Positions 26,480 through 35,670 are shown, counted from the stretch's first letter. The stretch is DNA of 64,000 nucleotides from Ferrimonas marina (GCF_900129905.1 NZ_FQXG01000005.1:62001-126000), one strand, 5' to 3'. The notes: generated from the letters alone by a model not told the origin. Translations and numbers: made by a program.

Positions 26480-27700
26480 ATGGTCATGACCACATGGAAA
26501 CAACCACTGCGCCACAGCTGGCGTAAAATCCGCCTCGCCTTGGACCGGCTGACCGGCGAGTGGCACCCCTACATCGAAGCGCGCATTCCCAAGGTGGAGA
26601 TGGCCAAGGCGATGAAATCCGCCTCCATCCCCTCCATGGCTTTTTTCTTCCTGCTCGGTCTCTCCGCCGCCATCGCCACCTTTGGCCTGCTGGCCAACAG
26701 CGCCCCGGCCATCATCGGCGCCATGATCATCGCGCCGCTGATGACCCCAATCATGGGGCTGGCCTACGGCGTGGTACAAATGAGCTGGTCGCAGATCGCC
26801 CGCTCCGGCATCACCGTGATGCTGGGGGTCGGGGTGGTGATCGGTATCGGCTACCTCAGCGCCCGGGTGATTGGCCTGGAGGTGGCGGGCACCGAGATGC
26901 TCAGTCGCGCCTTCCCTACCCTGCTGGATCTGGGGGTGGCCATCGCCGCCGGCGCCGCCGGGGCCTTCTCACTGAGTCGGGAGAGCATCCGCAGCTCGGT
27001 GGCCGGGGTCGCCATCGCCGTGGCGCTGGTACCGCCGCTGTCGGTAGTGGGGATCGGCCTGGCGCTGGGGCGCAGCGCCGCCGCCGACGTCGGCCTGTCG
27101 TTTCGCGAGCTGGGGCTGTTTGATGCGGGCATGGACATCGCCACCGGCGCCTTTGTGCTGTTTCTCACCAACCTGACCGCCATCGTTGCTGTAGCAGGGA
27201 TGGTGATGACGCTGCAGGGCTACGCCCGCTGGCGCCGTGGCATGGCGGGTCTGGCCACCACCATCATCGGCGCGGTGATCCTGGTGCAGCCACTGGGGGA
27301 TGAGCTGCACAAGCTGCAGGTAAAAAGCGAGGCGCTACGCCTGGCCAATACCCTGCCCCGCACCTACCCGGGGATCTTTGAGAAGGCACTGAGAGTCGAC
27401 ACACTGAGCGTGCGCTACCAGGACGATGTGGTGCACTTGCACATCGAGGGCTTTATCGCCGAGGATAGGGTTGAAGGCGCCCAGGAGCGGCTGAACCTCT
27501 ACCGGGAGATGCTGGAGCGGGAGATCCGCGAGTCGGTGGTGATCGAGACCGAGGTGATCCCGGTGCAGCTGCTCAAGTTCCGCTCCGCCGCCCTGCCCGC
27601 CGAGGAGCAGCCCGAGGGCGCACTGACTCAACTACAACCTGGCGTGACGTCTGAGCCCACTAATCCCGCCCGGCCAGAGAGCCCCAGCCATGAGCCCTAA
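26480..27700 (+). CDS. DUF389 membrane protein
   Basis: 406 residues. Five or six TM helices fill residues ~50-270, with the DUF389 signature SAPAIIGAMIIAPLMTPIMG. The C-terminal third is soluble, with a ferredoxin-like repeat region (YQDDVVHLHIEGFI). Members of the TIGR00341/DUF389 family occur widely without a proven function. The ribosome-binding site is weak (GGGAAA). The next small gene starts 11 bases before its stop, so the two are coupled. Confidence 0.85.
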   Translation: MVMTTWKQPLRHSWRKIRLALDRLTGEWHPYIEARIPKVEMAKAMKSASIPSMAFFFLLGLSAAIATFGLLANSAPAIIGAMIIAPLMTPIMGLAYGVVQMSWSQIARSGITVMLGVGVVIGIGYLSARVIGLEVAGTEMLSRAFPTLLDLGVAIAAGAAGAFSLSRESIRSSVAGVAIAVALVPPLSVVGIGLALGRSAAADVGLSFRELGLFDAGMDIATGAFVLFLTNLTAIVAVAGMVMTLQGYARWRRGMAGLATTIIGAVILVQPLGDELHKLQVKSEALRLANTLPRTYPGIFEKALRVDTLSVRYQDDVVHLHIEGFIAEDRVEGAQERLNLYREMLEREIRESVVIETEVIPVQLLKFRSAALPAEEQPEGALTQLQPGVTSEPTNPARPESPSHEP

Positions 27701-27908
27701 AGTACTGAATACCCTGAAATGGACCCACCGCGCCGGCCTCGTCTTTCTGGCCATCGGCCTGGCGCTTTATGCGGTCAGCCCGGCGGAGCATGACGTCGGC
27801 CGCATGGTAGTGATGGCCAGCTGCCTGGGCTTGGGCCTGGTGCTCATCGCCCCCTGGCCCATCGCCCTGTTTCTGCGCTGGGCCCAGAGCCAATCCCCCG
27901 GTAACTGA
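27690..27908 (+). CDS. Small two-TM membrane protein
   Basis: 72 residues; two hydrophobic helices (AGLVFLAIGLALYAV and MVVMASCLGLGLVLIAPWPIALFL). It overlaps the DUF389 stop by 11 bases in another frame and is probably translationally coupled. The family is unrecognised; a small subunit or companion of the DUF389 protein is possible. Confidence 0.6.
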   Translation: MSPKVLNTLKWTHRAGLVFLAIGLALYAVSPAEHDVGRMVVMASCLGLGLVLIAPWPIALFLRWAQSQSPGN

Positions 27909-27923
27909 ACTGCCAGCCCAGCG

Positions 27924-28631
27924 CTACACCGCAATCCAGGTAGCACGAGCCGCCGCAAGGCACTGCCCCTGCTGGTCATACAGTGCCGCCCCACCGTAAT
28001 GCTTGCGCCCCTCCTGCCCCATGGGCCAAGCACACACCATCAGCGGGGCATCCAGGCCGATGTGAAAGTGAAAGCGCTGCAGGGTCAGCCGCCCCAACAG
28101 CGCCTTGGGGTTGGTTTGCCCCAATGTCGCGCCGAAGAAGCTGGGGCAGTCCAGTGCCGCCCAGACCTGTTCCGCCGCCAGCTCCCCCTGGTCATTGGCC
28201 AGGGCCGGAAACAGCTCCAACGGCGCTGCCACCATCTGATGGTCCTCCACCTGCCCGGCAAACAGCCGCAGCCCATCATGGCGCTGACGCTCGGGGCCGC
28301 AGACATAGCAGCGGGGATAGGGGTGATGGTGAAACCCCGGGTACTGGACACTGGCCGCCTGGGCCTGCGGCCAGTCACAGGGGCTGGGGATCGACAACGC
28401 CAAGCTATCAAAGGCCACCGTGGCCACCTGGGTTTGACCCGCCATCACCTGGGCCTGCTCCCCCTGCCGCTCCAGCGTCATCGGCGTCGCCAGCGGTGGC
28501 GGAGTGCGCAGGGTGACGGTGATGGCGCGCTCGGTGTCCGGGGCAAAGGCCTGGGCAAAACAGCCGGCACTGTAGCCGCCGTTGCCACTGCCATCAGGGC
28601 CATTGAATCGGGGGGCGATCTCCAGGCTCAT
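27924..28631 (-). CDS. Thioesterase-like (probable hotdog-fold) protein
   Basis: 235 residues. An N-terminal NGPDGSGNGGYSAG segment is followed by a Cys pair and His/Pro-rich stretch (FHHHPYPRCYVCGPERQ) at ~100-118, and a second half with DCPSFFGAT and GQCLAAARATWIAV. The layout of two similar halves resembles acyl-CoA thioesterase-like double-hotdog proteins I recall from other bacteria; the assignment is tentative. GAGAGGA precedes the start. It is convergent with the preceding small membrane gene (15 bases apart). Confidence 0.55.
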   Translation of the reverse strand: MSLEIAPRFNGPDGSGNGGYSAGCFAQAFAPDTERAITVTLRTPPPLATPMTLERQGEQAQVMAGQTQVATVAFDSLALSIPSPCDWPQAQAASVQYPGFHHHPYPRCYVCGPERQRHDGLRLFAGQVEDHQMVAAPLELFPALANDQGELAAEQVWAALDCPSFFGATLGQTNPKALLGRLTLQRFHFHIGLDAPLMVCAWPMGQEGRKHYGGAALYDQQGQCLAAARATWIAV

Positions 28632-28792
28632 AGCATCCTCTCAGTCGGTCAAAAACCCAGCTTATCCAGCTTCATCGAAGCGCGGCAAGCATTGGCAACC
28701 GGCTGAAAAGTTGGACGTTGTAACGGATCTTGGCCAGCCGCCAGAAACATGCGAACCTGACTGCAATTGTATCGCTTTTGCTGGGAGGCAGA

Positions 28793-29344
28793 ATGAAACG
28801 GATTGGATTGTGGTTGGCGCTGGTGTGCAGCCTAGTGGTGCCCCAGGCCCTGGCGGACAGTGTGGCCGATGCCATCACCACCTTTAAGCAGGCCCCGGAG
28901 ACCCACTCGTTCTTCGACAACGCCTACGGCTACGCGGTGTTCCCCACCATTGGTAAGGGCGGCATCGGTTTAGGCGGTGCCTATGGCTCCGGTAAGGTGT
29001 ATCGCCATGGCAAGCTGACCGGCAACAGCAAGATGGCCCAGGTCACCTTCGGCTTCCAGCTCGGCGGCCAGGCCTATAGCCAGATCATCTTCTTCCAGAA
29101 CAAGGACGCCTACGCCCAGTTCACCAGTGGCGACTTCGAGTTTGGCGCCCAGGCCAGCGCCGTTGCCCTGACCGTGGGCGCCTCCGCCAGCGCCGGCACC
29201 AAGGGCACCAGCGCTGGAGCCGCCGGCAACCAGTTGGAGAACGATTACCATGGCGGCATGGCGATCTTCACCGTCGCCAAGGGCGGTTTGATGTACGAGG
29301 CCAGCCTGGGTGGCCAGGCCTTTACCTTTGACCCGGTAAACTGA
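28793..29344 (+). CDS. SYLF-domain (Ysc84-like) lipid-binding protein
   Basis: 183 residues with a signal peptide (cleavage near ALADSV) and a SYLF/Ysc84 domain: YGYAVFPTIGKGGIGLGGAYG is the family hallmark, followed by Gly/Ala-rich strands (ASAVALTVGASASAGTKG) and GLMYEASLGGQAF. Bacterial members are periplasmic or surface proteins of uncertain function that bind phosphoinositide-like lipids in eukaryotic relatives. GGGAGG is well spaced before ATG 28793. Its 3' end overlaps the convergent YedE-type gene by 23 bases. Confidence 0.85.
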   Translation: MKRIGLWLALVCSLVVPQALADSVADAITTFKQAPETHSFFDNAYGYAVFPTIGKGGIGLGGAYGSGKVYRHGKLTGNSKMAQVTFGFQLGGQAYSQIIFFQNKDAYAQFTSGDFEFGAQASAVALTVGASASAGTKGTSAGAAGNQLENDYHGGMAIFTVAKGGLMYEASLGGQAFTFDPVN

Positions 29345-29786
29345 CCGCCGCTTTGGGCCGCCAGGCACAGGCCAGGCGGATCCCCGCCGCCATGCTGAGC
29401 ACAAAGGCCAGGATGGTGAGGTGGCCGGTACCGAGGCTGGCCAGTGCCGGCCCTGGGCACAACCCAGCCACACCCCAGCCCAGGCCAAACAGGGCTGCAC
29501 CCCCCAGCAGGCGGCCATCGATGGCCTGACTCAGTGGCAGGTGATAGGCATCACCGGCCGCGGGCTTGGCCCCCTGCTCCGCCCTGGGCTTCACCCACAG
29601 CAGGTAACCGGGCAGGAACACCGCCAGGGCCCCGCCCATCACCGCCATCAGGGCCGGATCCCAGCTACCATCGGCCAGCCTGGAGAGGTCGAGAAAACCC
29701 AGCACCTTGGCGGGATCCGCCATGCCGGAAACAAACAGGCCAAAACCAAACAGCAGGCCACAGCCAAAGGCGATCAACTTGTTCAT
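29322..29786 (-). CDS. YeeE/YedE-type sulfur transport half (DUF6691-like)
   Basis: 154 residues, about four TM helices. MNKLIAFGCGLLFGFGLFVS, GMADPAKVLGFLDL and GLCPGPAL are typical of the PmpB-like half of the YeeE/YedE family that moves thiosulfate or other reduced sulfur via membrane cysteines. Nine bases separate it from the upstream half-transporter, and the persulfide reductase gene lies further upstream, forming a sulfur operon. Confidence 0.82.
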   Translation of the reverse strand: MNKLIAFGCGLLFGFGLFVSGMADPAKVLGFLDLSRLADGSWDPALMAVMGGALAVFLPGYLLWVKPRAEQGAKPAAGDAYHLPLSQAIDGRLLGGAALFGLGWGVAGLCPGPALASLGTGHLTILAFVLSMAAGIRLACAWRPKAAVSLPGQR

Positions 29787-29795
29787 GCTGCCCCC

Positions 29796-30194
29796 TTAAT
29801 GCAGAAACACGGCGGCCAGCACGCCGGTGGTCATAAACACCCCGGTGGCGGCGGCGGAACGCAGCGACAAGCGGCCAAGGCCACAGATCCCGTGGCCGCT
29901 GGTGCAGCCAGAGCCCAGGTAGGTACCGATCCCCACCAGCAGGCCCGCCACCACCACCCGGGGCAGGCTCAGGCTGTCTAGATCGGCACTGACCGCGCCA
30001 AGCAGACCCATCGCTACGCCGCTGGCCAGCAGGCCCAGCAGGAAGGCAAAACGCCAACCGTCGCCGCTCACCGGCTTAAGGGCGCCGGTCAGGATCCCAC
30101 TGATCCCGGCAATCCGCCCCCCCAGGGCCAACATCAGCAGCGCCGACAGGCCAATCATCGCGCCCCCCAACAGGGGCATCAGCAAACTCATCAA
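29796..30194 (-). CDS. YeeE/YedE-type sulfur transport half (PmpA-like)
   Basis: 132 residues, four TM helices. SGCTSGHGICGLGRLSLRS holds the conserved Cys pair of the YeeE/YedE family; GRIAGISGIL is also typical. Together with the downstream half it should form one sulfur-compound (thiosulfate or sulfane sulfur) channel in the inner membrane. Confidence 0.83.
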   Translation of the reverse strand: MMSLLMPLLGGAMIGLSALLMLALGGRIAGISGILTGALKPVSGDGWRFAFLLGLLASGVAMGLLGAVSADLDSLSLPRVVVAGLLVGIGTYLGSGCTSGHGICGLGRLSLRSAAATGVFMTTGVLAAVFLH

Positions 30195-30249
30195 AATCCT
30201 CTCCTGTACCTCGACGCGAGGTCTCCCCCGCGTCCTCAGGATATGTCAC

Positions 30250-31902
30250 TCAGAACCGGGCGTTGACCGCCTGGTAGGTTTTATAGCCCCCGGTCAAGTT
30301 CTTGGCCTGGAACCCGGAGTTGGTCAGCAGCTTGGTGGCAACATGGCCACGCAGCCCCACCTGGCAGAACACCAGGATGGTCTTGTCCTTGGGCAGTTCT
30401 GCCAGACGCTCACGCAGTTGATCCACCGGGATGTTGATCGCCCCGGCGATGGTACCGGTCCGGCTCAGCTCGCCGGGGTTACGTACATCCAGCAGCAGTT
30501 GGTCATCGCCGGCGTCATCCAGCGCCTGGCTATGCACCAGGGCGGTCTCTCCCGTCACCCGGTTGCTAGCGACGAAGCCCGCCTGGTTAAGCACGTCCTT
30601 GGCGGAGCCGAACGGCGGCGCATAGGTCAGCTCCATCTCGGTCAGGTCAAACACCGTCATGCCGGCGCGGATCGCCACCGCCAGCACATCGATGCGCTTG
30701 TCGATGCCATCCTTGCCGACCGCCTGGGCCCCCAACAACTTGCCGTCTTTGGGGCTGAACAGCAGCTTCAAAGAGACCGGATGGGCGCCGGGGAAGTAGC
30801 TGGCGTGGCTGGCACCGTGGACGTAGACCTTGTCGTAATCCCAGCCCAGTTGGGCCAGGCGCTTCTCATTGAGACCGGTATTGGCCACCGCCAGAGAGAA
30901 TACCCGGCAGATGGCGGTGCCCTGGGTACGGTTATAGCGACTGTCCTGACCGAAGATCACGTTGGCGGCGATGCGGCCCTGGCGGTTGGCCGGGCCGGCC
31001 AAGGGGATCAGCGCCGGCTGGCCGGTCAGCAGATCAATCTCCTCCACCGCATCCCCTACCGCGAAGATGTGCGGATCGCTGGTGCGCATCTGCGCATCCA
31101 CCTGGATGCCGCCAAGCTCGCCGATGGTCAAGCCGGCGTTCGCCGCCAGGCTCACCTCAGGCTTCACCCCGATGGCGCTGATCATCAGCTCAGTCTCCAG
31201 CACCTTGTCGTTGCTCAGTTGCAGGCGCAGGCCCTGTGGCGTCTCCTCGACCCGCTGTAGCGCGGTGGCCAGGTGCAGATCAACGTCGTGATCCACCAAC
31301 TCCTGGTGCAGCATATTGGCCATCTCCGGATCCACCGGCGCCATCACCTGGTCTGCCATCTCCACCAGGCTGACCTGGATGCCGCGCTGGTGCAGCGCCT
31401 CCACCATCTCCAGACCGATAAAGCCGCCACCCACCACGGTGGCGTGCTTGGGCTGGTGCTGCTCAATGGCGGTCAGGATCTTGTCCATGTCCGGCAGGTT
31501 GCGCAGGCTGAAGGTGCGGGGGTTTTGCAGGCCCGGGATGGGCGGTACCACAGGGGCGGCCCCGGGAGAGAGGATCAGCGCATCGTAGCTTTCCTGGTAG
31601 CGCTGACCGGTGACCCGGTTGAGGATAGTGACGCGCTGGGCGGCGGAGTCGATGCTGAGCACCTCGTTGTGTACCCGCACATCAACGTTGAAACGCGCCT
31701 TGAAACTGGCCGGGGTCTGCAGCAGCAGGGCGTCCCGCTGCTCGATGTCACCGCCAATGTGATAGGGCAAGCCGCAGTTGGCAAAGGAGATGTGCTCACC
31801 CCGCTCCAGCAAGACGATCTCCGCCTGTTCGTCCAACCGACGGGCCCGCGCCGCCGCCGACGCGCCGCCGGCCACGCCACCCACAATCACCAGTTTCTTC
31901 AT
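30250..31902 (-). CDS. CoA-disulfide/persulfide reductase with C-terminal rhodanese domain
   Basis: 550 residues. FAD/NADH part: VGGVAGGASAAARARR dinucleotide fold, catalytic Cys in FANCGLPYHIGG (position ~43), second GxGxxG in VVGGGFIGLEM, and the dimerisation domain ending APPFGSAKDVLNQAGF. The last ~100 residues are a rhodanese with CQVGLRGH holding the sulfur-accepting Cys. This is the CoADR-Rhd/Npsr architecture, which reduces persulfides and polysulfides with CoA as cofactor (first shown in Shewanella). ATG 31902 with GGGAGG was chosen. It is first gene of the sulfur operon with the two YedE halves. Confidence 0.93.
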   Translation of the reverse strand: MKKLVIVGGVAGGASAAARARRLDEQAEIVLLERGEHISFANCGLPYHIGGDIEQRDALLLQTPASFKARFNVDVRVHNEVLSIDSAAQRVTILNRVTGQRYQESYDALILSPGAAPVVPPIPGLQNPRTFSLRNLPDMDKILTAIEQHQPKHATVVGGGFIGLEMVEALHQRGIQVSLVEMADQVMAPVDPEMANMLHQELVDHDVDLHLATALQRVEETPQGLRLQLSNDKVLETELMISAIGVKPEVSLAANAGLTIGELGGIQVDAQMRTSDPHIFAVGDAVEEIDLLTGQPALIPLAGPANRQGRIAANVIFGQDSRYNRTQGTAICRVFSLAVANTGLNEKRLAQLGWDYDKVYVHGASHASYFPGAHPVSLKLLFSPKDGKLLGAQAVGKDGIDKRIDVLAVAIRAGMTVFDLTEMELTYAPPFGSAKDVLNQAGFVASNRVTGETALVHSQALDDAGDDQLLLDVRNPGELSRTGTIAGAINIPVDQLRERLAELPKDKTILVFCQVGLRGHVATKLLTNSGFQAKNLTGGYKTYQAVNARF

Positions 31903-31958
31903 ACCGCCTCCCGATCGGGCCATCCACAGCAGGGCAGCCCAAGACTAAAATAGGGAAG

Positions 31959-31984
31959 CTAATTTAGTTTTATCTAATTTAGTT
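31959..31984 (-). promoter_or_regulatory. Direct-repeat operator candidate before the persulfide reductase
   Basis: CTAATTTAGTT occurs twice (31959-31969 and 31974-31984) with a 15-bp period; each copy contains the near-palindrome CTAATTTAG. It lies 57-82 bases before the ATG at 31902, in the promoter. An ArsR-type persulfide sensor (BigR/SqrR/YgaV class) is a reasonable candidate binder; none is encoded here. Confidence 0.5.
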
Positions 31985-31994
31985 GTCAACGGGT

Positions 31995-32255
31995 TTATTG
32001 CAGCAGTGGATCGTCCTTTGGCAGCTTGCCGGCGATCCACTTGGCCAGGCGGTGACGGATGTTGACCCCGGTTTCCTGGTCTTCCGGTAGCGGTGTCAGC
32101 AACTTAAGGTGCACCAGCATGCGGTAGATCGCCTCCGCCTTCTCATCGGCCGAATCGGTGGGCTTAAAGGCGCTGTAGCCGGACTTCACCGCCAGCGCTT
32201 CGCCGATCTGCATCGCCTTCTTAAACAGGGCCTTTTCGTTCTTCAGCTTCTTCAT
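31995..32255 (-). CDS. DUF5062-like small cytoplasmic protein
   Basis: 86 residues, Lys-rich and helical (MKKLKNEKALFKKAMQIGEA, IRHRLAKWIAGKLPKDDPL). I recall this as DUF5062, a gammaproteobacterial family of unknown function. It is on the same strand as the persulfide reductase operon but separated from it by the repeat operator. Confidence 0.7.
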   Translation of the reverse strand: MKKLKNEKALFKKAMQIGEALAVKSGYSAFKPTDSADEKAEAIYRMLVHLKLLTPLPEDQETGVNIRHRLAKWIAGKLPKDDPLLQ

Positions 32256-32409
32256 CTTCTGCTCCTTGGCGATCCGAGTCCTTAGGCTAGCAGGCCTGGC
32301 CTGCGGGTAACAGGACCGATCCCGTTACACTCCAGCCGGGATGGATCCCCGCTGTCTTCCCCCACGACTGCTAGCCTGTACAGGATCCCGAATTGAAGGA
32401 GGGCGCAGC

Positions 32410-33894
32410 GTGGCTCATCGTTACGACAGCATTCTCGACACCATCGGCAACACCCCGGTGGTCCGCATCAACCACCTGGCCCCCGAGGGGGTCAACCTCT
32501 ACGTCAAGATCGAAGCCTTCAACCCCATGGGCTCGGTCAAGGATCGGCTGGCGCTGGGGGTGATTGAAGACGCCGAACGCCGGGGCGAGCTCAAGCCGGG
32601 CCAGACTGTGGTGGAGGCCACCAGTGGCAACACCGGCATCGGCCTGGCGATGGTCTGCGCCCAGAAGGGCTACCCGCTGGTGGTTACCATGGCGGAGAAC
32701 TTCAGCGTCGAGCGGCGCAAGCTGATGCGCTTTCTCGGCGCCAAGGTGGTGCTCACTCCGGCCCATCTGAAGGGTTCCGGCATGGTGGCCAAGGCCAAGG
32801 AACTGGCGGAAGCCCACGGCTGGTGGCAATCGCGCCAGTTTGAGAACCCCGCCAACGCCGACACCCATGCCCGCACCACCGCGGTGGAGATCCTCGAGGA
32901 CTTTGCCGATGTGTCACTGGATTACTGGGTCACCGGCTTTGGTACCGGGGGCACCCTCAACGGCGTCTCCCGGGTGCTGAAGGCCCGCAGCCCCCATACC
33001 CAGATCATGGTGTGCGAGCCGGACAATGCCACGCTGCTGGCCAGCGGCGTACCCCAACCCCGGGATGAGCAGGGCCAGCACAGCGCCAGTCACCCCAACT
33101 TCCGCCCCCACCTGATGCAGGGCTGGTCACCGGACTTTATCCCCCAGCTGGCGGAGGAGGTATTGGACGGCAGCCGCATCGATCACTACCTGCCCATCGA
33201 TGGCAACGAGGCGCTCAAGTGCAGCGCCGAGCTGGCCAGCCGGGAGGGGATCTTCACCGGGATCTCCGGCGGCGCCACCTTTGCCGGCGCCCTGGCGGTG
33301 GCCCGCAAGGCCCCGCCCGGCAGTCACATCCTCTGCATGCTGCCTGACACCGGCGAACGCTACCTCAGCACCCCCCTGTTTGAGCCGGTACCGGAGTCGA
33401 TGACCGAGGAGGAGATCGCCATCGCCCGCTCCACCCCCAACTACCGCTTTGACGTCAGTGCCGCGCCCCCCACCGCCGGCTCGGCGCTGATCCCGCCGGA
33501 TCCGGAGCAGGAGGCCGAGGTGGCCGCGCTGATCGCCGACGCTGATCAGCCCATCGTGATGTTTGCCCTGGAGTGGTGTGAGTTCTGCTGGTCAGTGCGT
33601 AAAGTGTTTAAGCAGTACGGTATCCCCTACCGCTCGGTGGACCTGGACTCGGTGGCCTATCAGCAGGACCAACGCGGCGGTAAAATCCGCTCGGTGCTGA
33701 AGGAGAAGACCGGCTGGACCACCCTGCCGCAGATCTTCATCGGCGGTGAGTTTGTCGGCGGCTGTACCGATCTGTTCGACCAGATCCGCGCAGGGGATCT
33801 GCCCAAACGCCTGACCGAATTGGGCATTCCCTTCGACACCAGCGTCGACGCCGATCCCTATGATCAGCTGCCCAAGTGGCTCCACCCTCGCTAG
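32410..33894 (+). CDS. Cysteine synthase fused to glutaredoxin
   Basis: 494 residues from GTG 32410 (GGAGGG seven bases ahead). Residues 1-~345 are a PLP beta-family cysteine synthase: TIGNTPVVRI, the PLP lysine in NPMGSVKDRLA, TSGNTGIGLAM and GTGGTLNGVSR. A linker (~345-385) leads to a glutaredoxin (~385-494) with active site WCEFC, cis-Pro TLPQIFIGGEFVGG. It couples O-acetylserine (or phosphoserine/cystathionine-type) sulfhydrylation to a dithiol carrier, perhaps delivering sulfide or protecting the product. The upstream genes handle persulfide, which fits. Confidence 0.88.
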   Translation: MAHRYDSILDTIGNTPVVRINHLAPEGVNLYVKIEAFNPMGSVKDRLALGVIEDAERRGELKPGQTVVEATSGNTGIGLAMVCAQKGYPLVVTMAENFSVERRKLMRFLGAKVVLTPAHLKGSGMVAKAKELAEAHGWWQSRQFENPANADTHARTTAVEILEDFADVSLDYWVTGFGTGGTLNGVSRVLKARSPHTQIMVCEPDNATLLASGVPQPRDEQGQHSASHPNFRPHLMQGWSPDFIPQLAEEVLDGSRIDHYLPIDGNEALKCSAELASREGIFTGISGGATFAGALAVARKAPPGSHILCMLPDTGERYLSTPLFEPVPESMTEEEIAIARSTPNYRFDVSAAPPTAGSALIPPDPEQEAEVAALIADADQPIVMFALEWCEFCWSVRKVFKQYGIPYRSVDLDSVAYQQDQRGGKIRSVLKEKTGWTTLPQIFIGGEFVGGCTDLFDQIRAGDLPKRLTELGIPFDTSVDADPYDQLPKWLHPR

Positions 33895-33949
33895 CCCGGC
33901 ATCACACCGGTATCATAGGGGCCTCTGAATCAAGCTGAGCGAGGCCCCT

Positions 33950-34711
33950 GTGGCGAAAAAGTTCTACGTTGTCTGGCGCGGTCACAAGACCGGGATCTTC
34001 ACCGACTGGCCCCAGACCCAGGCCGCCGTCAGCGGCTTCTCCGGGGCCAAGTACAAGGCCTACCCCAGCCGGGAAGCCGCCATGGCGGCACTGAAGCAGG
34101 GCCACGCTGCGGCCCTGGGTGCTACTGCGAAAGCGGCCAGCAAGCCCGCCGCCAATACCGCGTCGAAACCCGCCAACACCGCAGCACTGCCTGACAGCGA
34201 AGTGGCGATCTACTGCGATGGCGCCTGCGACCCCAACCCCGGCCAGGCCGGTACCGGGGTGGCGCTGTACCGTCAGGGCCAGGCTGCCGAGCTCTGGTAC
34301 GGGCTCTACAACCCCATGGGCACCAACAACACCGCCGAGCTCAACGGTTTGCACCAGGCCCTGCTGCTGGCACAGCAAGAGCGCCAGAGTGGCCGCAGCG
34401 TCACCGTGTTATGCGACTCCATGTACGCCATCAACTGCATCAAGGTCTGGGCCGACGGCTGGCAGAAGCGCGGCTGGAAGCGGGCCGGTGGCGAGATCCA
34501 GAACCTGGCCCAGATCCAGACCATCCACGCCCTGTGGCAGCAGCTCAAGCACCAGGTCAGCCTGGAGCACGTTAAGGGCCACGCCGGCATCGAAGGCAAC
34601 GAGCTGGCCGATCGCATGTCGGTCTACGCCGTCACCGAAAAACAGCCGGATTTTGTTGCCCTGCCCACCCCCTTTGACCTGGACGAGATCCTGGCGATGC
34701 GGGCCGGCTAA
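33950..34711 (+). CDS. RNase H1 with N-terminal hybrid-binding domain
   Basis: 253 residues from a GTG start. Residues 1-50 form the caulimovirus-viroplasmin/RNase H1 hybrid-binding domain (KKFYVVWRGHKTGIF, GFSGAKYKAYPSREAA), then an Ala/Lys linker (~55-80) and an RNase H catalytic domain with acidic residues in YCDGACDPNPG, NNTAELNG, LCDSMYA and GNELADRMS. It cleaves RNA in RNA-DNA hybrids. This is the eukaryote-like architecture, different from the short E. coli RnhA. Confidence 0.92.
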   Translation: MAKKFYVVWRGHKTGIFTDWPQTQAAVSGFSGAKYKAYPSREAAMAALKQGHAAALGATAKAASKPAANTASKPANTAALPDSEVAIYCDGACDPNPGQAGTGVALYRQGQAAELWYGLYNPMGTNNTAELNGLHQALLLAQQERQSGRSVTVLCDSMYAINCIKVWADGWQKRGWKRAGGEIQNLAQIQTIHALWQQLKHQVSLEHVKGHAGIEGNELADRMSVYAVTEKQPDFVALPTPFDLDEILAMRAG

Positions 34712-34821
34712 GCCGCCATAACTTGCAGTGGGTCCGACTCCCTCCCCCCTCCACTTGCAATCTGGCAGTGGCAGGATAGAGTCGGCCTATCCCCTCCCGG
34801 CATAGATTGAACAAGGACGTA

Positions 34822-35670
34822 ATGCGTAAACCGGCGTTTTGGCTTATCCCCCTGGCTCTGTTGGCGGCCCTCTCGGCCCTGGGCTGGCACTATTGGCAAC
34901 AGGAGCAGGCCCGGGCTGAGCGCTGGCGATGCCCCCATGGCTACCCGGTGTTTCCCAACTCGGACAAACGGGATGCCAAGGGCTTTCTCGGCGCCTACGT
35001 CCAGTTTCCCGGTCAAAGCTACCACGGCAAGCAATCGGTGGGCAGCGGCAGCGCTGTGCTGCAAGGCAGTGCCCGGGTCGAGGGGATCCCCCAACCCGGC
35101 CTGAAGCTGCGACTCTACCTCAATGGCAGCCGTGCCACCGAGTGGGCCACCACCGACAGCCAGGGCAGCTACAGCATCCCGCTGCCGGCAGGGGAATACC
35201 GCATCTCCGGCTTTGAACTGGCCCGGGACAGCGCCGATGAGTTGCTGCTGGGGCTGATCCACAAGGCCCCCTACCGCTTTAATCAAACCTTCACCCTGGC
35301 CGATGGCCAAACCGGCACCGGGCTGGATTTTCGCTTTGTCACCCCGGTGCGCCGAACCCTGCAGCAAACCGAGTACCGCGTGGATGAGCCGATCCCGGTG
35401 CAGTGGCAGGCCTACCTCGGCGCCAGCTACTACAAGATCCAGGTACTGGAGATCGAAGACCCCTACGAAGAGGGCGGGGTGCAGCGGATCTTCCCCTTTG
35501 GCGACCGTCCCCGCACCATCACCACCGAGCTGGACCTGCGCGAGCTGTACGACGGCTTCAAACCCGGCTACTTCTACCGCTACGTCATCACCGCCTTCGA
35601 CGAACAGGACCGTCCCATCGCCAGCAGTGGTCGCAAGCACGTTGATGTCGATTTCCTGATCCTGCCCTAA
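34822..35670 (+). CDS. Membrane-anchored protein with a carboxypeptidase-regulatory-like domain
   Basis: 282 residues from ATG 34822 (AAGGA five bases ahead). An N-terminal TM anchor (FWLIPLALLAALSALGWHYW) is followed by a periplasmic part. Residues ~75-135 resemble a CarboxypepD_reg repeat (SARVEGIPQPGLKLRLYLNG, TTDSQGSYSIPLPAGEY). The last ~100 residues are beta-rich (YYKIQVLEIEDPYEEGG, YVITAFDEQDRPI), possibly fibronectin-like. Family and function are not recognised. Confidence 0.6.
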   Translation: MRKPAFWLIPLALLAALSALGWHYWQQEQARAERWRCPHGYPVFPNSDKRDAKGFLGAYVQFPGQSYHGKQSVGSGSAVLQGSARVEGIPQPGLKLRLYLNGSRATEWATTDSQGSYSIPLPAGEYRISGFELARDSADELLLGLIHKAPYRFNQTFTLADGQTGTGLDFRFVTPVRRTLQQTEYRVDEPIPVQWQAYLGASYYKIQVLEIEDPYEEGGVQRIFPFGDRPRTITTELDLRELYDGFKPGYFYRYVITAFDEQDRPIASSGRKHVDVDFLILP

